From Aestuariivirga sp. (lineage in GTDB: Bacteria > Pseudomonadota > Alphaproteobacteria > Rhizobiales > Aestuariivirgaceae): a stretch of DNA of 64,000 nt. A model generated the notes under the pieces. That model did no database searches. It worked only from the letters and a program-made list of their open reading frames with translations, and was not told the origin of the DNA. Positions 56,850-64,000 of the stretch are shown here, in pieces (position 1 is the stretch's first letter; every line of letters begins with the position of its first letter). The position numbers and the translations under genes were made by a program. Location: the NCBI RefSeq assembly GCF_020252395.1, contig NZ_JADCDB010000014.1, positions 1-64,000 on the forward strand, given 5' to 3'.

Positions 56850-57509
56850 ATGACCCTGCAAATCGGCGACATCGCCCCGGACTTCGAGGCCAACACCACG
56901 GAAGGACGCCTGAAGTTCCATGATTACATCGACGGCTCCTGGGTGGTGTTCTTCTCCCACCCCAAGGATTTCACCCCCGTCTGCACAACCGAACTCGGCT
57001 CGGTCGCCAAGATGAAGCACGATTTCGACAAGCGTGGCGTGAAGCTGATCGGCATCTCGATCGACTCGGTCGAGGATCACAAGCGCTGGAAGGACGACAT
57101 CAAGGACGTGACCGGCGCCACGGTGAATTATCCGATGATCGGCGACGAGGATCTTTCCGTGGCGAAGCTCTATGGCATGATCCACCCCAATGCGTCGGGC
57201 AACGCCAAGGGCCGCACCGCGGCGGACAATGCGACCGTGCGCAACGTCTTCGTCATCGGGCCGGACAAGAAGATCAAGTTCATCGCCGCCTATCCGATGA
57301 GCACGGGCCGTAACTTCAACGAAATCGTGCGCGTGGTGGACTCCCTCCAGCTCACCGCAACGAAGTCGGTCGCCACACCCGCCGACTGGAAGCAGGGCGA
57401 GGACGTGATCATCCTCGCCTCCATTTCTGACGATGCCGCCAAGGAGAAGTTCCCCGGCGGCTGGAAGACGCTGAAGCCATACCTGCGCGTGGTGCCGCAG
57501 CCGAAATAA
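56850..57509 (+). CDS. 1-Cys peroxiredoxin (Prx6-type)
   Basis: The 219-residue protein reduces peroxides in the cytoplasm. HPKDFTPVCTTELG contains the peroxidatic Cys45 in the conserved PxxxTxxC setting. The Prx6-type C-terminal domain (YPMSTGRNFNEIVRVVDSLQ, LRVVPQP) is present and no resolving Cys occurs in the usual place. A terminator follows at 57546. Confidence 0.93.
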   Translation: MTLQIGDIAPDFEANTTEGRLKFHDYIDGSWVVFFSHPKDFTPVCTTELGSVAKMKHDFDKRGVKLIGISIDSVEDHKRWKDDIKDVTGATVNYPMIGDEDLSVAKLYGMIHPNASGNAKGRTAADNATVRNVFVIGPDKKIKFIAAYPMSTGRNFNEIVRVVDSLQLTATKSVATPADWKQGEDVIILASISDDAAKEKFPGGWKTLKPYLRVVPQPK

Positions 57510-57545
57510 GTGGAAGTGCCCCGCAGCGCCCGCTGCCCGATCTCA

Positions 57546-57570
57546 AAATGCCCGGCTGCTCCGGGCATTT
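57546..57570 (+). terminator. Rho-independent-type terminator after the peroxiredoxin gene
   Basis: AAATGCCCGG at 57546-57555 pairs perfectly with CCGGGCATTT at 57561-57570 around the loop CTGCT. A T run on one side and an A run on the other allow it to work in both directions, also ending the DMT transporter transcript. Confidence 0.7.
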
Positions 57571-57636
57571 CCCGTAACCGCTCAAGCGCGTCGTCGGGTC
57601 GCGCCGGGCAGGGGCGCGGACCCATGAAAGTGCGCG

Positions 57637-58542
57637 TCAGTGCTGTACCGCCCCGGCTCGCAGGTGAATGTAGCCGACCGCGAGAATGGTGATCACCGCG
57701 CCGAGAAGCTGCAGGCCCGTGAGCACCTCGCCCAGAAGCAAAAACGCCAGCACCAGCCCGAACACAGGGGTGAGGTTGAGGCAGCTTCCAGCCAGCCCTG
57801 CCGAGATCCTCGCCAGCGCATACATGTAGAGGGAAAAGGCCACCGCATATTGCAGCACGCCCGAGATGATTACCACCGTCCACTCGCCGGCCCCCGATGG
57901 CCCCGCCAGCCCCCCGAAGAGCAGCGCATCCGCCGGAAGGGCCGTCAGCGCCAGCACCAGGGCCGAGAGCTGCTGCAGGCCCACGATCACCGAAGTGTCG
58001 TGATTGGCGGCAATGCGGGCGCTGAGCGTCACATAAACGGCAGCGGCGGCGGTGGCCACGAAAATGAGGATGACGCCGGTCGGATCGTTCTCCCCGGCGC
58101 CGGTGTCGAAGAGTCCCAGGGCCATGGCGAGGCCCGCCAGCGCGACGAGCGACGACACCACGACCGGCACCCGCAACGGCTGCGCCAGCAGGACTGCCGC
58201 AAGCACCAGGATCATGATCGCCTCGCTGGCCTGGATGAGTGTGGCCACCCCTGCTCCCACGCTGACTAGTCCGATGAGGCCGAGAAGATAGGCGAGACCC
58301 GGCTCCAGGAGCCCCAGCAGCGCGATGCGGCCAGCCGCAGGACGTGGCGGCAGCCTGCGGCGCAGGACGAGGATAACGCCCCACAACAGCATGTTGCTCA
58401 CTATCAGCTGCAAGGTGAGCAGCAGCACGGGAGAGGTGTTCTGGAGCGCTGCCTTGGAGAGCACCGTGGCGCTGGCCCAACACAAAGCGGCAAGGGAGGC
58501 AGCTGCCACGCCCGTGACGTGCTGCCCCGCCGCAGGACTCAT
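57637..58542 (-). CDS. DMT/EamA family transporter
   Basis: The 301-residue protein has ten hydrophobic segments in two EamA repeats; ASLAALCWASATVLSKAAL opens the first and VILIFVATAAAAVYVTLSAR the second. It is probably an exporter or importer of a small metabolite, and the substrate is unknown. It overlaps the Rieske oxygenase gene by 4 bases and lies downstream of it, so they are translationally coupled and may handle the same compound. Confidence 0.86.
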   Translation of the reverse strand: MSPAAGQHVTGVAAASLAALCWASATVLSKAALQNTSPVLLLTLQLIVSNMLLWGVILVLRRRLPPRPAAGRIALLGLLEPGLAYLLGLIGLVSVGAGVATLIQASEAIMILVLAAVLLAQPLRVPVVVSSLVALAGLAMALGLFDTGAGENDPTGVILIFVATAAAAVYVTLSARIAANHDTSVIVGLQQLSALVLALTALPADALLFGGLAGPSGAGEWTVVIISGVLQYAVAFSLYMYALARISAGLAGSCLNLTPVFGLVLAFLLLGEVLTGLQLLGAVITILAVGYIHLRAGAVQH

Positions 58543-59627
58543 CTGGCACCGACAGCGCGGGCGACGAGGCTATTGAAGTGGGCAAGCGGACCCTCGGTGA
58601 GGGCCGGCTGCGCCGGGTTGACCACGAACACCCCATGCTCGAGAGCGCCGGACTTCAGGCCCTTGTGCGCCGCCACGATCAGCTCATTGTCTTCGCGCTC
58701 CAGCACGTTTCCTTCCCAGTCCATCAGCGCCTGCGCTTCGGCATCGACCGCGCCATCGACAAAGAAGTAGTCGCAATAGCCAATGGTGCGCTCGGCCGAG
58801 ACCGGCATCATATGGAAGACGAGAAGGTTCTGCTGGCCGGGGAAAATGTTGAAGGTGAGGTTGGGCCACAGGCCCCAGCCGGAAAACTCCGTCTGCATGC
58901 CCTCACGCGGCGTATGGCGGTAGGCGGCATTGTCCGGCCGCAGCGCCGGCGCACGCGTCGACACGTAGAACGCCGATTGCGAGACCTCGAAGGCGGGGAT
59001 GCACATCAGATCGGCGAGGGCCGGGTGGGTCGGTGTGCAGTGATAGCACTCGAGATAGTTCTCGACCATCACCTTCCAGTTTCCGGCGACCTCCGCCGTG
59101 AATCGCCTGGCGAAGCGCAACCTGTCGAGGGCGGGGGACTTCGCCTCAAGCTCCGCCAGGAAGCCGCCGAAACGTTCGTCGAAATTGTCCGGCCCCGCTT
59201 CGATCCGCACGAATACAAACCCGTGCCGGACGATCACCTCGACCGGGCGCAGCCCATCATGACCGCAGGGGAACTGTCCGCTGCCGAGACCCGGCACCGC
59301 CCGCAACACGCCATCCGTGCGATAGGTCCAGGCATGATAGGGACAGGTGAACTGGTTAACCCTGCCCGCGCCCACCGCCAGAACGTGGCCGCGGTGCACG
59401 CAGACATTATAAAAGGCGCGGATCACTTGATCGCTGCCACGCACGATAAGCAGCGGCACCGGTCCGACGTCGAAGGTCTGGTAGCTGCCCGGTTCCGGCA
59501 GCTGCGACACATGAAGCGCGTAGAGCCATTCGCACCGGAAGATAGTGCGGAATTCTAAGTCGAAGCGCTCCGCAGAGGAATAGGCCGCCGCAGGCAATGT
59601 CGGCACAAACCTCAAAGCCGATGACAT
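58539..59627 (-). CDS. Rieske aromatic-ring-hydroxylating/betaine-type oxygenase alpha subunit
   Basis: The 362-residue protein has the Rieske cluster site CVH at residues 76-78 and CPYH at 95-98. The mononuclear iron site is in VENYLECYHCTPTHP (His196 and His201), with REDNEL as the likely third ligand. Family members include glycine betaine, carnitine, choline and other N-methyl demethylases or hydroxylases. With the choline-sulfatase and two dimethylglycine dehydrogenase-type genes in this window, a quaternary amine substrate is a reasonable inference but not proved. No reductase gene is adjacent. Confidence 0.87.
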   Translation of the reverse strand: MSSALRFVPTLPAAAYSSAERFDLEFRTIFRCEWLYALHVSQLPEPGSYQTFDVGPVPLLIVRGSDQVIRAFYNVCVHRGHVLAVGAGRVNQFTCPYHAWTYRTDGVLRAVPGLGSGQFPCGHDGLRPVEVIVRHGFVFVRIEAGPDNFDERFGGFLAELEAKSPALDRLRFARRFTAEVAGNWKVMVENYLECYHCTPTHPALADLMCIPAFEVSQSAFYVSTRAPALRPDNAAYRHTPREGMQTEFSGWGLWPNLTFNIFPGQQNLLVFHMMPVSAERTIGYCDYFFVDGAVDAEAQALMDWEGNVLEREDNELIVAAHKGLKSGALEHGVFVVNPAQPALTEGPLAHFNSLVARAVGAR

Positions 59628-59767
59628 CGTTTCGAACCCCGGATACCAACTACAACCTTCCCTAGGGTAAAATCGTTCACATAGTCAACCAGAAAGTATT
59701 CTCCCTTGCGAGATGGAGGCGCGGTCCGCCGCGATGCCCTTCCTTTACGACGGGGAGTGACCCCGGC

Positions 59768-61234
59768 CTACCAGCAGGGCCACGCGCTGAACCGTCCGGC
59801 CGCCTGCTCGATCGCCGCCGCAGCCTGGAACAGCGTCTCCTCGCCGAAGGGCTTGCCGATGAGCTGGAGGCCCAATGGCAGGCCATCCGCCGAGAGGCCG
59901 GCGGGGACCGCGATGCCCGGGAGGCCAGCCATGTTCACCGTCACCGTGAAGATGTCGTTCAGATACATCTGCACAGGGTCCGTGATCTCGCCCGGCGCGA
60001 AGGCGGGGCTGGGGGTGGCGGGGGTCAGCACCAAGTCGACCTCGCTCCAGGCCTTGTCGAAGTCCTGTTTGATCAGTGTGCGGACCTTCTGGGCGCGGAC
60101 GTAATAGGCGTCGTAGTAACCCGCCGACAGCACATAGGTGCCGATCAGGATGCGGCGCTGCACTTCGCGGCCGAAGCCGGCGGCGCGGGAGTTCTCGTAC
60201 ATATCCACGATGTCGTCACCGGGGACGCGCAAGCCATAGCGCACGCCGTCATAGCGCGCGAGGTTGGAGGAGGCCTCGGCGGGCGCCACGATGTAATAGG
60301 CGGGAAGAGCGTATTTTGTGTGGGGCAGCGAAATCTCGACGATCTCCGCTCCTTCAGCCTTCAGCCACTCGGCGCCCTTCTGCCACAGCGCATCGATCTC
60401 GGCGGGCATGCCGTCGACGCGGTATTCCTTCGGGATGCCGACGCGCAGGCCCTTGATGGGGCGGCCGATGGCGGCTTCGTAGTCCGGGACGGGGAGATCG
60501 ACGGAGGTCGTGTCCTTCGGATCCACACTCGCCATGGACTTCAGCATGATCGCGGCATCGCGCACGTCGCGCGCGATGGGGCCGGCCTGATCGAGAGACG
60601 AGGCGAAGGCGACGATGCCCCAGCGCGAGCAGCGGCCATAGGTGGGCTTCATGCCCACCGTGCCGGTGAAGGCCGCGGGCTGGCGGATGGAGCCGCCGGT
60701 GTCAGTGGCCGTGGCGGCGGCGCAGATGTGGGCGGCGACTGCGGCAGCCGAACCACCCGAAGAGCCGCCGGGCACGAGGGCGGCGTTGGAGCCCTTGCGT
60801 TTCCACGGATTGATGACGTTGCCGTAGTAGCTCGTCTCGTTGGAGGAGCCCATGGCGAACTCATCCATGTTGAGCTTGCCGAGCATGACGGCGCCGTCAC
60901 GCCAGAGATTGGCGCTTACGGTTGATTCATACTGCGGCTTGAAGCCGTCGAGGATGTGGCTGCAGGCCTGGGTGTGGACACCCTCGGTGGCGAAGAGGTC
61001 CTTGATGCCGAGCGGGATGCCTTCGAGCGCCCCGCCCTGCCCCGCGGCGAGCCGGGCATCCGAGGCCCTGGCCATCTCACGCGCTTTCTCCGGCGTCTCG
61101 ACGACATAGGCATTGAGCAAGCGTGCCTTCTCCATGGCGGCGAGATAAGCGTCCGTCAGTTCGAGGGCGGAGAACTGCTTTTTCTTCAAACCCTCGCGGG
61201 CGGCGGAAATGGTGAGGGCGGTAAGGCTGGTCAT
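59768..61234 (-). CDS. gatA: Aspartyl/glutamyl-tRNA(Asn/Gln) amidotransferase subunit A
   Basis: GatA releases ammonia from glutamine for the transamidation of Glu-tRNA(Gln) and Asp-tRNA(Asn). The 488-residue amidase has the Lys in [10 protein letters not shown], and [20 protein letters not shown] with the cis-Ser and Ser of the catalytic triad. The extreme C-terminus, [12 protein letters not shown], is slightly different from the usual tail but the active parts are intact. It lies 3 bases after gatC; gatB is not in the window. Confidence 0.95.
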   Translation of the reverse strand: MTSLTALTISAAREGLKKKQFSALELTDAYLAAMEKARLLNAYVVETPEKAREMARASDARLAAGQGGALEGIPLGIKDLFATEGVHTQACSHILDGFKPQYESTVSANLWRDGAVMLGKLNMDEFAMGSSNETSYYGNVINPWKRKGSNAALVPGGSSGGSAAAVAAHICAAATATDTGGSIRQPAAFTGTVGMKPTYGRCSRWGIVAFASSLDQAGPIARDVRDAAIMLKSMASVDPKDTTSVDLPVPDYEAAIGRPIKGLRVGIPKEYRVDGMPAEIDALWQKGAEWLKAEGAEIVEISLPHTKYALPAYYIVAPAEASSNLARYDGVRYGLRVPGDDIVDMYENSRAAGFGREVQRRILIGTYVLSAGYYDAYYVRAQKVRTLIKQDFDKAWSEVDLVLTPATPSPAFAPGEITDPVQMYLNDIFTVTVNMAGLPGIAVPAGLSADGLPLGLQLIGKPFGEETLFQAAAAIEQAAGRFSAWPCW

Positions 61235-61237
61235 CGC

Positions 61238-61525
61238 TTACTCCACCACCTTCGGCACCATGAAGAAGTCATCGTCCTTCGCGGGCGCATTGGCGACGAT
61301 TTTCTGCGGATAGTGTCCGTCGGTCACCTCGTCCTGGCGCATCTTCATCTTCATGGTCACGACGGAGGTCATGGGCTCGACAGTGGCGATATCGACCTCG
61401 TTCAGCTGCTCGATGAAGCCCAAGATGGCGTTTAGTTCGCCCGCAAGCCGCGGCACGTCCTCGTCCTTCACCTTCAGGCGCGCAAGCCGCGCCACGCGCT
61501 TGACGGTTTGCTGATCGACAGACAT
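61238..61525 (-). CDS. gatC: Aspartyl/glutamyl-tRNA(Asn/Gln) amidotransferase subunit C
   Basis: The 95-residue GatC has the usual opening [17 protein letters not shown], and VEPMTSV and RQDEVTDG with [11 protein letters not shown] at the end. It holds GatA and GatB together. I use the ATG at 61525; the open frame continues upstream without similarity. Confidence 0.95.
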   Translation of the reverse strand: MSVDQQTVKRVARLARLKVKDEDVPRLAGELNAILGFIEQLNEVDIATVEPMTSVVTMKMKMRQDEVTDGHYPQKIVANAPAKDDDFFMVPKVVE

Positions 61526-61613
61526 CGGGGAATCCAGTCCTTGAGGCTTAATCCAAGCGCGCGGAATAGCATCCGCTCCGGCCCCCTGCAACTTGGCTTT
61601 CGAGCCCGCGCCT

Positions 61614-62123
61614 CTAGGGCCCGGGGGCCGGTGGCATAAGCGCCTTGCCCAGGTCGGCCAGGTAAAGATCCGTGTGCGATCCAGGCGGGGCAACGAGACG
61701 GCCGATAAGCCGGAAGACAGGATTGGGGATCGTGACCCGCTCGGTCACCTCAAGGCGTGTCCCTTCGCCCTGCGGCGTGAAACGGCCGGTCCATTCACCG
61801 TTGAAGCCGCGGGCGGAGACATAGGAGATGGCGAAGCGCTCATTGGGCAGGCTTTCCTCGATCCTGAATGCGATCCGGTCGCCGTCGCTGGTTTGTTCCA
61901 CCCAGTTCTGCCCGTCAGACGCCATCTCGATCCTGCCGATGTCGGAGCGCCAGTTCGCTTGCCCCGCTGCGTCGGCGACCTTTGCGAAGACGCGCTCGAC
62001 GGGGACAGGCAGCACCACGGACCGGTTGGCTTCGGTGGTCCTGGGCAGAAGCAGCCCAGCAATCAGCACAACGCCTCCAAGGGCGAGGATCGAACCTGCA
62101 ACGACAATGATAGCGGTCTTCAT
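61614..62123 (-). CDS. SRPBCC family protein with membrane anchor
   Basis: The 169-residue protein has one N-terminal transmembrane segment ([20 protein letters not shown]) and then an SRPBCC/START-like domain ([42 protein letters not shown]). The ligand is unknown. It is 3 bases downstream of the alkyltransferase-like gene and is probably co-transcribed with it. Confidence 0.78.
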   Translation of the reverse strand: MKTAIIVVAGSILALGGVVLIAGLLLPRTTEANRSVVLPVPVERVFAKVADAAGQANWRSDIGRIEMASDGQNWVEQTSDGDRIAFRIEESLPNERFAISYVSARGFNGEWTGRFTPQGEGTRLEVTERVTIPNPVFRLIGRLVAPPGSHTDLYLADLGKALMPPAPGP

Positions 62124-62126
62124 GGG

Positions 62127-62624
62127 TCAGGCCTCCTCGATGTTGCGCTCAGGCTTGCGCGCTTCATAGTCATAGACGGCCAGTTGCTTGCGCAGCGGCG
62201 AGGCGCGTACCCCTTCCGCTGCGAGCAGCACCGACTGGCGTTCGACACCGCCAGGGAGCTTTGGGTTGAGGAAGCCGCCCTTGCGCAGCACCCGCCACCA
62301 GGGTGTGAGTTCGTCCTGCGGAACGCCGCGCGCCCGCCGCTCCTCCGCCGCGCGGGCCGACATGTTGGCGAAGATGGCGGTCGAGACCGGGCAGGCCACC
62401 GCCACCTTGTGACGCCGCGCGAGCGCCGTCCTGAGATCATCGAGCGTCACGACCTCGCCCGGTTCGAGCTTGCGGATCAGCGCGTCAACCTCCGCCGGGC
62501 TCGACACCACCATGGCCCCGCCCTTGGCCTCCGCATAACCCGGCGCACCGCGCGGGATGACATGGACGATGTGCGGCTCGCGCCCGCTGTTCAGGTGCTC
62601 GATTGCGGATTTCTTTTTCGCCAT
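62127..62624 (-). CDS. Alkyltransferase-like (ATL/MGMT-family) protein
   Basis: The 165-residue protein matches the DNA-binding MGMT-like family: VACPVSTAIFANMSARAAEE and then LTPWWRVLRKGGFLNPKLPG with AAEG near the end. In O6-alkylguanine transferases the same place reads PCHRV with the acceptor Cys. Here residues 108-112 read PWWRV, so the Cys is a Trp, as in alkyltransferase-like ATL proteins. It should therefore not repair by methyl transfer, but could mark lesions for nucleotide excision repair. An N-terminal extension of about 50 residues (MAKKKSAIEHLNSG...) is not part of the MGMT core. The ATG at 62624 is used. Confidence 0.75.
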   Translation of the reverse strand: MAKKKSAIEHLNSGREPHIVHVIPRGAPGYAEAKGGAMVVSSPAEVDALIRKLEPGEVVTLDDLRTALARRHKVAVACPVSTAIFANMSARAAEERRARGVPQDELTPWWRVLRKGGFLNPKLPGGVERQSVLLAAEGVRASPLRKQLAVYDYEARKPERNIEEA

Positions 62625-62715
62625 AACGACCCCCGGCAAGTCACTGCTGCACGGTGAGGTAGCGCAGGGGTTGAAGTTTGTGAATAAGGCCTGTTTGTTC
62701 AGGCTCCGTTCCCGC

Positions 62716-63411
62716 TCATGCCACCGCCAGGGGTGCTTTCTGACGGCCCTTCTCGTCGAAGTTCTCAGGCCGGAGCCAGCGCTCGAAGCCGGCCCTCACG
62801 CGGCGCCAGTCCTTGTCCAGCATGGCGAACCACGCGGTGTCGCGGTTGCGGCCTTTGACGATCATGTGCTGGTGGAAGATGCCCTCGAATTCGAAGCCAA
62901 AGCGCGCGGCCGCCTTGCGCGAGGGGGCGTTCAAGGCGTCGCATTTCCATTCGAGGCGGCGCACGCCGAGGTCATCGAAGCAGTGGCGGATCATCAGGAA
63001 GATCGCTTCGGTGGCCTCGCGGGTTTGCTGCAGGCCGGGCGACATCCAGATATGTCCGATCTCGATCACCCCATTGGGGGCGTCTGACCGCATGAAGCTG
63101 CCCATGCCCACGGCTTTGCCGGTGGCGCGGTCGATGAAGGCATAGAACCACGGATCGCGCGAGGCCTGCCGCTCCCCTATCCAGGATTCGAACTGTTCGA
63201 AGCTCGCCCAAGGGCCGTAGCCCAGGTAAGTCCAGACTGTCCCGTCCGGATCGCTGTCCTTGAAGCTTTCATAGAGGTCCCTGGCGTGGCGTTCCGCCGA
63301 CACCGGCTCAAGCAGCACCCAGCGGCCGTGCAACGGGCGCATGTCGGGTTGGGAACCCGGCGGAAGCGGATCAACGGCGGGGCCGGCCGGGCGTGCAGCC
63401 TTCTTGCGCAT
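62716..63411 (-). CDS. GNAT family N-acetyltransferase (RimJ/RimL-like)
   Basis: The 231-residue protein has a GNAT fold: FYAFIDRATGKAVGMGSFM, GVIEIGHIWMSPGLQQTREA and SRKAAARFGFEFEGIFHQHM. The acetyl-CoA binding A motif is in the middle stretch. The substrate, possibly a protein N-terminus or an antibiotic-like amine, is unknown. The start overlaps the stop of the next upstream gene. Confidence 0.87.
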   Translation of the reverse strand: MRKKAARPAGPAVDPLPPGSQPDMRPLHGRWVLLEPVSAERHARDLYESFKDSDPDGTVWTYLGYGPWASFEQFESWIGERQASRDPWFYAFIDRATGKAVGMGSFMRSDAPNGVIEIGHIWMSPGLQQTREATEAIFLMIRHCFDDLGVRRLEWKCDALNAPSRKAAARFGFEFEGIFHQHMIVKGRNRDTAWFAMLDKDWRRVRAGFERWLRPENFDEKGRQKAPLAVA

Positions 63412-64000
63412 CAGAAGGTCAGCGTTTCGCCGGACGCCATGACGCGGACCTTGCCGGCATCGGGGCCCATGGCCTTGAGGAACTTCGAGGCGTCGTCATC
63501 CACAAAGCCCTTGAAGGAGGCGAAGTGGCAGGGGATCACCGTTTTGAAATCGAAAAAATGGCGGCAGGCATGGGCTGCCTGATCGCCGCCCATGGTGAAC
63601 CGGTCGCCGATCGGCAGGATGCCGATGTCGGGGCGATAGAGCTCATTGATGAGCTTCATGTCATAGGAGATGCCGGTGTCGCCGGCGATGTAGAGCGTGT
63701 TGCCCTGCTCTTTCTTCGGCGCGATCACGAAACCCGACGGGTTGCCGAGATAGACCGGCTGCCCCGCCACCATATCGGAGGAGGAATGCCATGCGTTGGT
63801 GAAGATCACGTCGAAACCGTCGAAACCGATGCGGCCGCCATGGTTGCCGGGGCTGTATTTCTCCACCCCCTTGCCGTTGAGCCATGAGCAGACCTCGAAA
63901 TTGGAAACGAGCGTGGCGCCCGTGGCCTTGAGGATCTCGACCGAGTCGCCCACGTGGTCGCCATGGCCGTGGGTGAGGAGGAGATGGGTGAGCCCCTGGC
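63411..64000 (-). CDS. UPF0173-type metal-dependent hydrolase (5' end missing)
   Basis: The gene runs off the right edge, so only the C-terminal 196 residues or so are seen. The first visible residues, QGLTHLLLTHGHGDHVGDSV, contain the MBL zinc motif HGHGDH. The further signature GFDVIFTNAWHSSS, LYIAGDTGISYDM and IPCHFASFKGF supports a UPF0173-type hydrolase. The substrate is unknown. It overlaps the GNAT start by one base and is likely co-transcribed. Confidence 0.87.
   Translation of the reverse strand, partial: QGLTHLLLTHGHGDHVGDSVEILKATGATLVSNFEVCSWLNGKGVEKYSPGNHGGRIGFDGFDVIFTNAWHSSSDMVAGQPVYLGNPSGFVIAPKKEQGNTLYIAGDTGISYDMKLINELYRPDIGILPIGDRFTMGGDQAAHACRHFFDFKTVIPCHFASFKGFVDDDASKFLKAMGPDAGKVRVMASGETLTF

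Overview
The window looks like chromosomal DNA of a high-GC alphaproteobacterium, most likely Hyphomicrobiales (Rhizobiales). The evidence is the gene order dusB(nifR3)-ntrB-ntrC-ntrY-ntrX-hfq-hflX, a fused ispDF, an E1-beta pyruvate dehydrogenase subunit with its own lipoyl domain, a DUF5076 gene inside the pdh cluster, a PAS_5 protein, and a palindrome of the AGCATGATCCGCAA...TTGCGGATCATGCT type that is common in this order. Nearly everything is ordinary core genome. I found no CRISPR array, rRNA, prophage or plasmid genes. The only RNA gene I can support is a tRNA-Ser(TGA).

Layout. 1-446: a decayed IS5-family transposase end abutting a frameshifted 5' fragment of a fumarylacetoacetate-hydrolase-type gene. 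488-9082: PilZ and PAS_5 proteins, rhomboid protease, CBS protein, hisI-folE, an Fe-S scaffold and cupin pair, choline-sulfatase, yidD and thrS. 9329-14006: a dimethylglycine/sarcosine dehydrogenase-type flavoprotein, an L,D-transpeptidase with a small lipoprotein, and an outer-membrane barrel. 14371-16950: a divergent TetR / Tat-exported MBL hydrolase / SDR cassette with a clear operator. 17063-26965: a membrane protein, tRNA-Ser, class II aldolase, Sel1 protein, then the chain rlpA-dac-tmk-holB-metG-tatD-MBL.

27146-49025: methyltransferase and mazG, then the conserved block hflX-hfq-ntrXYCB-dusB (minus strand), ispDF, an unknown coiled-coil membrane protein, cinA-like, ratA/COQ10, lipA, a GlsB/YeaQ protein, lpdA, an SGNH hydrolase, pdhC, DUF5076, pdhB, pdhA and ftsB. 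This groups nitrogen signalling with RNA chaperone Hfq, and the pyruvate dehydrogenase subunits with the lipoate synthase that supports their cofactor.

49132-64000: an apparently autoregulated Rrf2 regulator, rhodanese-metZ (sulfur amino acid synthesis), a second dehydrogenase-type flavoprotein, a large secreted di-heme protein with a von Willebrand D-like region, a 1-Cys peroxiredoxin, a coupled DMT transporter and Rieske oxygenase, gatA-gatC, and small genes including an alkyltransferase-like protein with Trp in place of the active-site Cys. The last gene, a UPF0173-type metallo-hydrolase, runs off the right edge.

A loose metabolic theme is methylated quaternary amine use: choline-sulfatase, two dimethylglycine/sarcosine dehydrogenase-type proteins and a Rieske oxygenase. 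They are spread over 54 kb and not in one operon. I see no convincing new multi-gene system. The best candidates for something undescribed are the di-heme/vWD secreted protein (53838-56192), the His-rich DUF5076 protein in the pdh cluster, the Trp-for-Cys alkyltransferase-like protein, and an AT-rich nest of palindromes at 26987-27088.
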